The position numbers were made by a program, and so were the translations under genes. The notes under the pieces were generated by a model. The model searched no databases and had not been told where the DNA came from. It worked only from the letters and a program-made list of their open reading frames with translations. This document shows, in pieces, positions 1-7,043 of a DNA stretch of 36,156 bases (position 1 is the first letter of the stretch; the number at the start of each line of letters is the position of its first letter). This DNA comes from Acidobacteriota bacterium (GTDB lineage: Bacteria > Acidobacteriota > Terriglobia > Terriglobales > Acidobacteriaceae). The DNA is taken from positions 1 through 36,156 of the forward strand of contig QIAU01000172.1 in NCBI GenBank assembly GCA_003225055.1. Reading direction: 5' to 3'.

Positions 1-594
1 TCGGCGGAAAATCTGGATCGGTGGTTTGGGACGATTCGAGGTTTGTGGCTGGTGGCAGAACACGGCGCCGAGTTGAAAAACTCATCCACGTCCATATGGG
101 AGCCATTGCGCTCACAGGTGGCGGCGGACTGGAAATCCACAGTCCTGCCGATCTTGGAGCACTTCGTGGACCGCACGCCGGGGAGTTTTGTTGAAGAAAA
201 GAAATATGCGCTGGTCTGGCACTATCGCGCGGCCGAACCGGAATTCGGCGAGTGGCTGGCCAATGAATTGGTGTCAATGCTGGAGGCGATGCTCGCGGAG
301 ACAGAACTGAGGGCGTTCCGCGGGGAGAAGATCGTAGAGGTCAAGCCGGTCTGGGCGAACAAAGGAGAGATGCTCGGTCGTCTTCTCGCGGCTTACCCCG
401 ATCCCGACTTCATTTTTGCGGCAGGTGACGATCGCACAGATGAGGACCTTTTTGAACGGTTGCAAGACAATGCCTGGACGGTACACATCGGCCCTGGACC
501 TACTCGCGCTTCTTATGTTGTGGCGGATTTCGAGGGCTTGCGCCGGGTATTGAAATTGCTTGCCGAATCCGGAAGGCTACGTAAGGCATCTTGA
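1..594 (+). CDS. otsB: Trehalose-6-phosphate phosphatase domain, 3' end (5' end outside window)
   Basis: The reading frame is open from base 1, so the gene enters from the left and only about 197 codons are visible. The protein is the C-terminal part of a HAD-superfamily trehalose-phosphatase, which removes phosphate from trehalose-6-phosphate to give the compatible solute trehalose in the cytoplasm. Diagnostic pieces seen are the early WLVAEHGAEL segment, the conserved Lys of VKPVWANKGEMLGRLL and the acidic Mg-binding motif GDDRTDEDLF. In many acidobacteria and fungi this domain is fused behind a trehalose-6-phosphate synthase (OtsA); whether it is so here cannot be seen. The end is an ordinary TGA with no obvious hairpin behind it. 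Confidence 0.9.
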   Translation, partial: SAENLDRWFGTIRGLWLVAEHGAELKNSSTSIWEPLRSQVAADWKSTVLPILEHFVDRTPGSFVEEKKYALVWHYRAAEPEFGEWLANELVSMLEAMLAETELRAFRGEKIVEVKPVWANKGEMLGRLLAAYPDPDFIFAAGDDRTDEDLFERLQDNAWTVHIGPGPTRASYVVADFEGLRRVLKLLAESGRLRKAS

Positions 595-966
595 TCCAGT
601 CACGCGGAATGGCAGGATTGCTGACCGCAAAGGATCACTCCCACCACATTGTGATGGAGAGAATGTCATCTGCTCAAACGCGTCCCGCCGTAATCAACTT
701 GAGTCTGCGGATCGCGAAATCGCATGCAAGCACTGTCAATGCGTTGTTGTTGTCCCTACCGAAACTTCAACGCGTGAATCGTAGCCAAGCCTCAGCCAGC
801 CATCGGTGACTCTGGGGCAGTTATGCAGCGTGAGGTTGTGGCGATCCTAGGTGAATGCCTTCCTTGCTTTCCGACAGAAGAAAGAGGCAACTTCAAGAAG
901 GTGCACACATCGAATACTGCTGGAGACAAGCCAGCGGAATCTTCGAACGCCAGGGGAGGAATTTTT
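595..966. other. Intergenic stretch without a recognised gene
   Basis: Short open frames exist on both strands here but none has a ribosome site plus recognisable protein sequence. One frame (from 823) runs into the next gene, but the good ribosome site lies just before 967, so the upstream part is read as leader. No hairpin terminator was recognised behind the phosphatase gene. Confidence 0.5.
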
Positions 967-1203
967 ATGGCTACCTGTGAAGTTTGTGGCAACGAATACG
1001 ACAAGAGTTTTGAATTGATAGCAGCTGGCGCGCGCCACACTTTCGACAGCTTCGAGTGCGCGATCCAGGCCATCGCCCCGATTTGCGAGCACTGCAAGTG
1101 TAGGGTAATTGGTCACGGTGTGGAGGTTGGTGGCCGTTTTTTCTGCTGTGCCCATTGCGCAAGATCCGCGACGTCAGCCGATGTTAAGGATCGTGCGGCA
1201 TAG
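967..1203 (+). CDS. Small Cys-rich metal-binding (prokaryotic metallothionein-like) protein
   Basis: A 78-residue protein starting MATCEVCGNEYDK. The start at 967 is chosen because an AGGGGAGGA ribosome site lies directly upstream and the homologous small proteins known to me begin at this Met. Two Cys pairs are visible: CEVC at the N-terminus (zinc-ribbon half) and CEHCKC plus FCCAHC near the C-terminus. The second half, with Cys spacing C-x2-C-x-C ... CC-x2-C, resembles the metallothionein-like domain of Pseudomonas/cyanobacterial SmtA-type proteins, which chelate zinc or cadmium. Between them lies the conserved block AGARHTFDSFECAIQA. Metal storage or sensing is inferred from the cysteines only; the family is usually left hypothetical. 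It stands alone, between the phosphatase gene and the oppositely oriented CBS gene. Confidence 0.7.
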   Translation: MATCEVCGNEYDKSFELIAAGARHTFDSFECAIQAIAPICEHCKCRVIGHGVEVGGRFFCCAHCARSATSADVKDRAA

Positions 1204-1301
1204 CAGTTCGAAGAGCCGTTGAAAATCGCTGAACACACGGCTTGGCTTGAGCATCTCTCGAATCGAGAACCACGGCGGCGAAGAAGCCGCCGTGGCTAAT
1301 C

Positions 1302-1745
1302 TCACGCTGCGATCGAAGGTCGGGAGGCTTTCGAGATTTCCGCGACCGTTTTCGACACCCGTTCTGGTTTGTCCTTCAGCGCCAGATCTGCTTGAGAGAC
1401 GATGCCGATCACGCGGTCTTCCGCATCCACGATTGGGATTCGTCTCACTTGGTGTTCCTGCATGAGTCGTTCGCAGATCTCTATGTTTTCACCATCCCGG
1501 CACGTGAGCGGAGCCAGGGTGATGAGCTTTTCGATCTGCGTGGTTTTTGGATCCATGCCTTCGGCAATGACGGAGCAGCACAGGTCGCGGTCGGTGATCA
1601 TTCCGACGAGTTTTCGGGACCGTTGATCAGCCACAACCGGCATGGAGCCAATGCTTCGATCGCACAAGATTTTGGCGACCGTCTGTGCCGTGTCACTGAG
1701 CACACAACAGGCTGGATCGCGGCTCATGATTTCTCTGATCTTCAC
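1302..1745 (-). CDS. CBS-domain pair protein
   Basis: 147 residues made almost entirely of two CBS motifs (roughly residues 1-60 and 70-130). Both show the classical pattern: MKIREIMSRDPACCV at the start, MPVVADQRSRKLVGMITDRDL closing the first, RRIPIVDAEDRVIGIVSQADLAL closing the second. CBS pairs bind adenosine nucleotides and usually sense energy state or regulate a partner protein; stand-alone pairs such as this are common stress-associated proteins in soil bacteria. The C-terminal tail (KPERVSKTVAEISKASRP) is charged and probably disordered. It lies in the same orientation as, and 31 bp downstream of, the BON-domain gene, so the two may be cotranscribed. No partner enzyme domain is fused. 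Confidence 0.9.
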   Translation of the reverse strand: MKIREIMSRDPACCVLSDTAQTVAKILCDRSIGSMPVVADQRSRKLVGMITDRDLCCSVIAEGMDPKTTQIEKLITLAPLTCRDGENIEICERLMQEHQVRRIPIVDAEDRVIGIVSQADLALKDKPERVSKTVAEISKASRPSIAA

Positions 1746-1776
1746 AGATCACCTCTGAATATGCAGCTTCACGCTC

Positions 1777-2166
1777 TTACATTTCCTGCGTGATCTTGAT
1801 CTTGTCGACGATCTTTCGGTCGCCGGCATAAGATTGCGCGATCCGCAGTGCTAGATCGTGCTGTTGTTCGGAGTCGACAGTGCCGGTGAGAATCACCAAA
1901 TTTTCATCGACATGTACACCGACGTTGCTGTTGCGGAGCGCAGGTTCCGAATTCAAACCCTGTTGAATCGGCTGCTGGACTTCCGGGATTGATAACCCTT
2001 GACGCGGCGCTTCCTGGTCCGGCGGCATCTGCTGTCGCGGAGCCCTTTCTTCAGGAAACGTGGGCGGCGTAGTTTGGGGCGGCGACGTCGGAGGCGGCTG
2101 TCCCTGTTGCTGGGCGAGCATTGCTGGGGCTAAGAGCAACACCAGCCCGAATAACATCTGCTTCAT
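1777..2166 (-). CDS. Exported BON-domain protein
   Basis: 129 residues. A signal peptide is clear (MKQMLFGLVLLLAPAMLAQ). Residues 20-75 are Pro/Gln-rich low-complexity sequence, probably a flexible linker. The C-terminal 55 residues form a BON domain: GLNSEPALRNSNVGVHV, then ILTGTVDSEQQHDLALRIA, then DRKIVDKIKI. BON domains, as in OsmY, bind phospholipid or envelope surfaces, and the protein is inferred to act in the periplasm during osmotic or envelope stress. An AGGAGG-type ribosome site is present just before the ATG. The gene is upstream of, and same strand as, the CBS-pair gene. Confidence 0.85.
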   Translation of the reverse strand: MKQMLFGLVLLLAPAMLAQQQGQPPPTSPPQTTPPTFPEERAPRQQMPPDQEAPRQGLSIPEVQQPIQQGLNSEPALRNSNVGVHVDENLVILTGTVDSEQQHDLALRIAQSYAGDRKIVDKIKITQEM

Positions 2167-2487
2167 AGAAACCTCCTCTGCTTACCTATTTTTGATGCCC
2201 GAAATCGGTACAACGCTTACAATTGACCCCACCCAAATCTCTTTTGAATGGAGTGGGTTACGCTCCGAAGTAGCGCTCACTTCGCGCGTTCTTTATCCAT
2301 CTCCCCCCTAGGCGCGTGCAGCCAAGGCAGAACACTTCTCAGCAACCGGCAATGAACCTCGATAATCGAAAACCTTGGAGTCTCTCACAGAGGCGTCGGC
2401 CGTGCACTCCAGGCTGCGAGGACACTTAGAATTTCGTGCGGCGCACCTGCAGAAAAGCGGATGTTGATCGAAAAAGGAGGCGGACAA
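2167..2487. other. Intergenic region between divergent genes
   Basis: It separates the minus-strand BON gene from the plus-strand rhodanese relic and should contain the promoters of both. I see no coding sequence and no confident sigma-70 boxes. A strong AAGGAGG ribosome site occurs near its right end, directly before the ATG at 2488. Confidence 0.5.
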
Positions 2488-2850
2488 ATGACTTTTGATG
2501 CCAACCGAGTTAAGGCAAACTATGAATACTTCGCCGCAAACTGCAAGCCGAGAAGCAGAGAAACGACGTACTGAAGGCGGTCGAAGCGGGCAAGTTCGAC
2601 TTCGTGATTCTCGATACGAGCGGCCGCGAGGCCTTCGCTAATGGACACATTCAAGGCGCGTGGTGTGTTCCCGAAGGCGAGGTGAATCAGGCCATCCAAG
2701 CCTTGCCGAAGGATCGGGAACTCGTGACCTATTGCTGGGGGCACGATTGACACCTCTCCGCAAAAGTAGCTTTGCAGTTGGCAGAGCACGGATTCTTGAA
2801 AGCCGGCGGCATACGGTATTCGATGCGGCTGCAGCAAGCAGTTCACATCA
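2488..2850 (+). pseudogene. Rhodanese-like sulfurtransferase, frameshifted, with TGA at a conserved Cys position
   Basis: A good ribosome site (AAGGAGG) precedes ATG 2488, which opens MTFDANRVKANYEYFAA. One base seems to be missing around 2530-2536, because the protein continues in another frame as KLQAEKQRNDVLKAVEAGKF, then FDFVILDTSGREAFANGHIQ, GAWCVP and LVTYCWGHD. That is a single-domain rhodanese (sulfur transfer, persulfide on Cys). At 2748-2750 the codon is TGA, followed in frame by HLSAKVALQLAEHGF. In relatives as I recall them this position of the CWGxxC loop is Cys. After HGF a couple of residues are missing compared with the usual GFxVKExxGGI, and the tail is atypical; the end given is approximate. 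Two or three lesions favour a decayed gene. Selenocysteine decoding of the TGA is treated as a separate finding. Confidence 0.65.
2754..2786 (+). other. RNA hairpin directly after the in-frame TGA of the rhodanese gene
   Basis: GCAAA (2760-2764) pairs with TTTGC (2771-2775) around the six-base loop AGTAGC; outside it CTCTCC (2754-2759) can pair with GG-C-AGAG (2780-2786), leaving a one-sided AGTT bulge and a C bulge. The loop has G at its second position and begins 14 bases after TGA. Bacterial SECIS elements have a stem-loop with G in the loop about 16-37 bases after UGA, so this is near but not inside the usual spacing. It may be chance. Confidence 0.3.
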
Positions 2851-3078
2851 CAAGATGGAAGGGCGGCGTGACCCCCGGAAGCTTCAAGGCGTTCCGCCTG
2901 ACTTTCCCAGTCCACATCGTCACGTCTCAAAGATCCTCTTTCCAGCATGCCCTGGAGCGCCTCCCCAGGCGTGCTGGTTGCCCTCAGAAAAATCTGGCAA
3001 GCTCATGGATCTACAGGGCTTCTTTCGCCCTCTCAGAGCAAACCTTTCGACACTGAAGCGATATCGAAATAGCAAAAG

Positions 3079-3104
3079 GAGGATATATGTCGAGGATATA
3101 TGTC
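3079..3104 (+). repeat. 13-bp tandem duplication of ribosome site plus start codon
   Basis: GAGGATATATGTC occurs twice in direct succession (3079-3091 and 3092-3104). Each copy contains its own GAGGA ribosome site and ATG (3087 and 3100). Because 13 is not a multiple of three the two ATGs are in different frames; only the second (3100) is in frame with the signal peptide of the following gene. Confidence 0.9.
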
Positions 3105-3478
3105 AAGGATGCTCATGCTTGCCTTGGCTCTGCTGTGCTCGACAGCCGGGCTGCAGGCACCGCAAGACCGGTATCCACAAAATCCGCCATCAGGATCGAG
3201 CCAAGCGGGAGCCTCCTCAGGTCAAACCTCAGTGTCTGCCAGGCCCCAATGGAACTTTCACGTCGACCGATAACCCGGGAACAACATATCAACTTCAGGG
3301 TGATACCTCGAGGCTCAGCAAGCATGTCGGGCATGAGGTTCAAATCACCGGCCCCACCTCCGGATTCGAGTGCCGCAAGTCGAGCACCGGAATGCCGCAG
3401 GGCAGTTCGCAGCAACAGTCACTCATCCTAGACAAGGTGAAGCACATATCTGAGAACTCCAAGACAATGAGCGAATAA
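3100..3478 (+). pseudogene. Exported DUF5818-like small protein, frameshifted
   Basis: From ATG 3100 a signal peptide is read (MSRMLMLALALLCSTAGLQA), then a Ser/Gln/Pro linker ending near SSGQTSVSA before the frame closes at a TAA near 3274. In a second frame the conserved domain follows: CLPGPNGTFTSTDNPGTTYQ, then LSKHVGHEVQITG, ending at the TAA 3476-3478. This domain resembles the DUF5818/OB-like envelope proteins frequent in acidobacteria. The frames change at about 3215-3225, where GTGTCTGCCAGG could be the product of a short deletion between TGTCTG-like repeats. Function of the family is unknown. It sits 85 bp before the pyrophosphatase gene, same strand. Confidence 0.6.
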
Positions 3479-3560
3479 GAAGCAGCTGAAGAAAAGGGGG
3501 CACCTGCCGAAACAATTCTTGGCCTCCGAGGAAAATTAGTTCGGCAAGTGGACGGGTACC

Positions 3561-4115
3561 ATGACTCATTCCTGGCATGACGTCGCTCCTGGTGAACACC
3601 TTCTTCCGAAGGAGTTCAATGCAGTCATCGAGATTCCGCTGGGTTCAAGTGTGAAATATGAATTGGACAAGCAAAGCGGGTTGATCAAAATGGATCGACT
3701 TCTCTATTCGGCAGTCTACTACCCCGCCAATTATGGATTCATTCCACAGACTCTGGCCGAGGACGACGATCCCCTGGACGTGCTGGTGTTTTCGCAAGAG
3801 GCGGTCGCGCCGCTCACGGTGGCGCCGGCGCGTGCGATCGGTCTGATGACCATGATCGATTCCGGCAAGAAGGACCACAAGATAATTGCCGTAGCCACAG
3901 GTGATCCTGAATTCAAGGACTACGACAACGCCGACGAGCTTCCGCCCCATCGTCTCGCTGTGCTTCGCAGGTTCTTTCAGGATTACAAGCAGCTTGAGTA
4001 TAAAGCTGTTGAAGTCGATGAGATCACACCGGCAGAAAAAGCCTATCCCATCATTGAGGAAGCATTGCACCGCTATAGCACTCAGCGTCGACGTGGATTT
4101 CAATCGCCTGTCTAG
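3561..4115 (+). CDS. ppa: Inorganic pyrophosphatase (family I)
   Basis: 184 residues, the normal length for a soluble family I pyrophosphatase, which hydrolyses PPi to two phosphates in the cytoplasm and pulls biosynthetic reactions forward. Seen motifs: [19 protein letters not shown] at the N-terminus, the [14 protein letters not shown] loop, and the metal-binding signature DDDPLDVLV (three Asp ligands), followed by [14 protein letters not shown]. The frame is intact, in contrast to the genes on both sides. The start [11 protein letters not shown] is typical for this family. The surroundings do not suggest an operon partner; the preceding gene is broken and the following one a relic. Confidence 0.95.
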   Translation: MTHSWHDVAPGEHLLPKEFNAVIEIPLGSSVKYELDKQSGLIKMDRLLYSAVYYPANYGFIPQTLAEDDDPLDVLVFSQEAVAPLTVAPARAIGLMTMIDSGKKDHKIIAVATGDPEFKDYDNADELPPHRLAVLRRFFQDYKQLEYKAVEVDEITPAEKAYPIIEEALHRYSTQRRRGFQSPV

Positions 4116-4189
4116 CGATTGCTTAGAGCGCCAGGCATATGCGCGTCTGGACCCGGCAAGACAGCCGCTACTTGCCACAGATACGCAGT

Positions 4190-4498
4190 CTGCCGCCGCA
4201 TCCCGAGAGAATTTACAGCGACTACGCCGGCTGGGTTCCGGGTGCTCACGCTGGCGAACTCGACCGCTGGGGGGGTCAAAGCACAGCTTCAGAATGCCGA
4301 CCTGGCGGATTACTTCGAAGAATCAGTTTCTGTGGATTCCATGCGGGCAATTCAAGCCAGCTTTGGGCGTGTATCGCAGCTTCGTCGCTCACCTGAAGGT
4401 GCAGCCCAAAACCATCCGTCTTGCGGCCGCTCACGCTTGGGATGTCTTGGGTGCCCTGCAGGCGGGGATGGTCAGCTGCCTTTGTGGCACCTCCTGAA
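4190..4498 (+). pseudogene. Haloacid dehalogenase type II (HAD superfamily), decayed and truncated
   Basis: Pieces of one protein are spread over three frames: LPPHPE, then ENLQRLRRLG, then GFRVLTLANSTAGGVKAQLQ with NADLADYFEESVSVDSMRAI, then KPALGVYRSFVAHL with IRLAAAHAWDVLGALQAG. The order and spacing match the C-terminal two thirds of 2-haloacid dehalogenases, which hydrolyse C-halogen bonds of small haloacids; AAHAWDVLGAL is the characteristic late motif. At least three frame changes and a missing N-terminus show decay. The C-terminus runs into the remnant of dhaK on the opposite strand at about 4489-4498, so a deletion removed both gene ends. Confidence 0.7.
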
Positions 4499-4647
4499 AC
4501 TAACCCGACTTTACCTCGTTTTGGAGCATCCCGGCGCGCGACGTAGAACGGATCCAAGCTTACGCGAATGCGATCTCTGGGTTTTGATTGCATTCCCTCC
4601 AGCTCCTCCCGAACGGCGTCGTCAGGTGAATTGATGAGTTTTTTCAT
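4489..4647 (-). pseudogene. dhaK: Dihydroxyacetone kinase subunit DhaK, first 53 codons only
   Basis: Behind a strong GGAGGAGAG ribosome site the frame starts MKKLINSPDDAVREELEG and continues RVSLDPFYVARRDAPKRG and KVGLVSGG. This is the N-terminus of DhaK, whose Gly-rich SGGGSGHEP segment begins exactly where the similarity stops. The rest (about 280 residues including the substrate-binding His) is absent; downstream sequence is the opposite strand of the dehalogenase relic. It is the last gene of the glycerol operon (glpD-glpK-glpF-dhaK), where DhaK would phosphorylate dihydroxyacetone. The frame stays open beyond the junction but codes unrelated residues. Confidence 0.75.
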
Positions 4648-4694
4648 GGCCCTCTCCTCCTTACTTTCACTTCGTTAAAGACCGTCTCTGCGGA

Positions 4695-5426
4695 TTACAT
4701 GAAGTGTGCGGAGCGGATTATTAAACCCGCCAGGCCACCCCCGATCAAAGGCCCGATCACGGGTACGACCGCATAGCTCCAGCCAGAGCCGCCTTTGCCT
4801 GCAATGGGCAGCGCGGCGTGCGCAATGCGCGGACCCAGATCACGGGCGGGGTTGATCGCGTAGCCCGTAGGTCCGCCCAGAGAAAGACCAATACCCCACA
4901 CGAGGGCGGCCACCAAGTACGGCCTCAGGCCTGGCGTCAAGCCTGTCGCCGCCGCCGGCTTTGAGGAGATCGCTGCCACCACCAGCAGAAGCACCATGGT
5001 GCCGATAATTTCGCTGATCAGGTTGGTCGCGAAGTTGCGGATGGCAGGCATCGTGGAGAAGACGAGAAGCTTGAAATCTTGGTTCTCAGTCTCTTTCCAG
5101 TGTGGCAGAAAGTGCAGCCACACCAGTACGCCGCCGACAAACGCTCCCGACACTTGCGCAATCGCGTACGGCACCAGTTTTGAATAGTTGCCAGAGGTGA
5201 CCGCAAAACCGAGAGTCACGGCGGGATTAATGTGGGCGTCGCTGCTGCCGAATGCGATGGCAGTGAAGACGCCGGACATAACGGCGAAAGCCCACCCGCT
5301 TGCAATAACCATCCAACCCGCGCCTTCCGCTTTGGAGCGCTTCAGCAGGACATTTGCCACGACACCATCACCGAGCAGAATCAGTATCATCGTCCCCATG
5401 AACTCACCTAAGATAGGCGGAGTCAT
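4695..5426 (-). CDS. glpF: Glycerol uptake facilitator (aquaglyceroporin)
   Basis: 243 residues from the start MTPPILGEFMGTMI, chosen because AAGGAGGTC lies just before it; a longer frame would add 16 charged residues without a ribosome site. Major intrinsic protein family, six membrane helices. Both pore NPA motifs are present (HINPAVTLGF and AINPARDLGPR). The Asp directly after the second NPAR is typical for glycerol-conducting members rather than pure water channels. It allows passive glycerol entry across the inner membrane, where GlpK traps it. Located between glpK and the dhaK remnant on the same strand with an 80-bp gap to glpK. Confidence 0.95.
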   Translation of the reverse strand: MTPPILGEFMGTMILILLGDGVVANVLLKRSKAEGAGWMVIASGWAFAVMSGVFTAIAFGSSDAHINPAVTLGFAVTSGNYSKLVPYAIAQVSGAFVGGVLVWLHFLPHWKETENQDFKLLVFSTMPAIRNFATNLISEIIGTMVLLLVVAAISSKPAAATGLTPGLRPYLVAALVWGIGLSLGGPTGYAINPARDLGPRIAHAALPIAGKGGSGWSYAVVPVIGPLIGGGLAGLIIRSAHFM

Positions 5427-5505
5427 TTTTGACCTCCTTTCTCTCGCTTTCAATTTGCAATTCGCACGGCGCACTTCTTATGTGGGTGACGTTCAGCGTG
5501 GTTGT

Positions 5506-7005
5506 TTAATCCACCCAATCGAACGTACAGGTCACGGCTTTTTTCCAGAGCCGGTACAGCTCCTCCCGGGCTCCTTCATCCATACTCGGTCTCCATGTCT
5601 TTTCGACAGACCAGTGGGAGCGGAGATCATCGATGTCCTTGTAGAAGCCTACGGCCAGTCCGGCGGCGTAAGCAGCTCCGAGAGCTGTGGTCTCCTTGAT
5701 TACCGGCCTTACGACCGGCTTGTTGAGAATGTCCGACTGGAACTGCATCAACAGCTCGTTCTCGATCATGCCGCCGTCGGCCCGCAGCGCATCGAGTTCG
5801 ATCCCGGAATCCTTCTTCATTGCTTCAACGACTTCGCGAGTCTGGAACGCAGTGGCTTCCAGAACGGCGCGGGCGAGGTGCCCCTTGGTGGCGTAACGAG
5901 TGAGGCCGGCAATGACGCCACGGGCATTTCCCTTCCAATAGGGCGCAAACAACCCGGAGAATGCCGGGACGAAATAGACACCGCCGTTGTCTTTCACGGT
6001 GCGCGCAAGCGTTTCGATCTCAGGACTCTTTTGGATAAGCCCGAGATTGTCGCGAACCCACTGCACTAGCGCACCCGTGATGGCGATGGCGCCCTCCAAG
6101 GCATAATGTGCTGGCTGTTTGCCGATCTTGTAGGCGAGCGTAGTCAGCAATCCGTATTTCGATTGGACTGGACGGTCGCCAGTGTTCAGGAGCAGGAAGC
6201 TTCCGGTGCCGTAGGTATTTTTAGCTTCACCCACGCTGAAGCAAGTCTGGCCCACCAACGCTGCTTGCTGATCACCCAAGTCCCCCGCAATCGGCACGTC
6301 TTTGAGGCTAGCCAACTTCGCCTTGCCGTACACCTCGCTGCTCGAGGCTATGCGGGGCAGCATGGCTGCGGGAATCCCGAACGCGTTCAGGATGTCTTTG
6401 TCCCAATCGAGTGTTTCTAGGTTCATCAGTTGCGTCCGGCTGGCGTTCGTAACATCGGTCAGGTGAATGCCCCCTTCCGGACCGCCGGTGAGGTTCCAAA
6501 TCAAAAACGTGTCGATGTTGCCGAACAGCACATCGCCTGCTTCTGCCCGCTTGCGAGCTCCCGGCACGTTCTCCAGAATCCATCGGATCTTTAGCCCACT
6601 GAAATAGGTCGCTAGCGGCAGACCTGTTTTGCCGCGGAAGCGGTCCTGTCCGCCGTCCCGGGAGAATTCATTGATGTAGTCGGCTGTACGCGTGTCCTGC
6701 CAGACAATGGCATTGGCCACGGCCTTGCCTGTCTTGCGCTCCCAGACAACCGCGGTTTCGCGCTGGCTGGTAATTCCGACGGCAGCGAGGTCCGCCGGGC
6801 GAAGCCCCTTTTGCTGCAAGGCATCGGCAATGACTTCCTGGGTGCGCTGCCAGATCTCCACTGAGTTGTGCTCGACCCAACCCGGCTTGGGATAGATTTG
6901 CTCGTGTTCCTTCTGGGCTGTCGTCACGATCTTCCCGGAAGCGTCGAACACCATGAAGCGGGTACTCGTCGTGCCCTGATCGATTGCTCCTATGTATTTC
7001 GCCAT
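5506..7005 (-). CDS. glpK: Glycerol kinase
   Basis: 499 residues, full length, FGGY carbohydrate kinase family. It phosphorylates glycerol with ATP to sn-glycerol-3-phosphate. N-terminus [20 protein letters not shown] contains the phosphate-1 loop DQGTTSTR; the [20 protein letters not shown] and [10 protein letters not shown] segments and the final [16 protein letters not shown] motif are all in place. Lies 38 bp downstream of glpD with the same orientation, so it is almost certainly in the same transcript. No lesion seen. Allosteric control by a PTS protein cannot be judged. Confidence 0.97.
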   Translation of the reverse strand: MAKYIGAIDQGTTSTRFMVFDASGKIVTTAQKEHEQIYPKPGWVEHNSVEIWQRTQEVIADALQQKGLRPADLAAVGITSQRETAVVWERKTGKAVANAIVWQDTRTADYINEFSRDGGQDRFRGKTGLPLATYFSGLKIRWILENVPGARKRAEAGDVLFGNIDTFLIWNLTGGPEGGIHLTDVTNASRTQLMNLETLDWDKDILNAFGIPAAMLPRIASSSEVYGKAKLASLKDVPIAGDLGDQQAALVGQTCFSVGEAKNTYGTGSFLLLNTGDRPVQSKYGLLTTLAYKIGKQPAHYALEGAIAITGALVQWVRDNLGLIQKSPEIETLARTVKDNGGVYFVPAFSGLFAPYWKGNARGVIAGLTRYATKGHLARAVLEATAFQTREVVEAMKKDSGIELDALRADGGMIENELLMQFQSDILNKPVVRPVIKETTALGAAYAAGLAVGFYKDIDDLRSHWSVEKTWRPSMDEGAREELYRLWKKAVTCTFDWVD

Positions 7006-7043
7006 TCCATTCTTCCTTCATCTGCGCCCGCTAGGCGCAAGCC

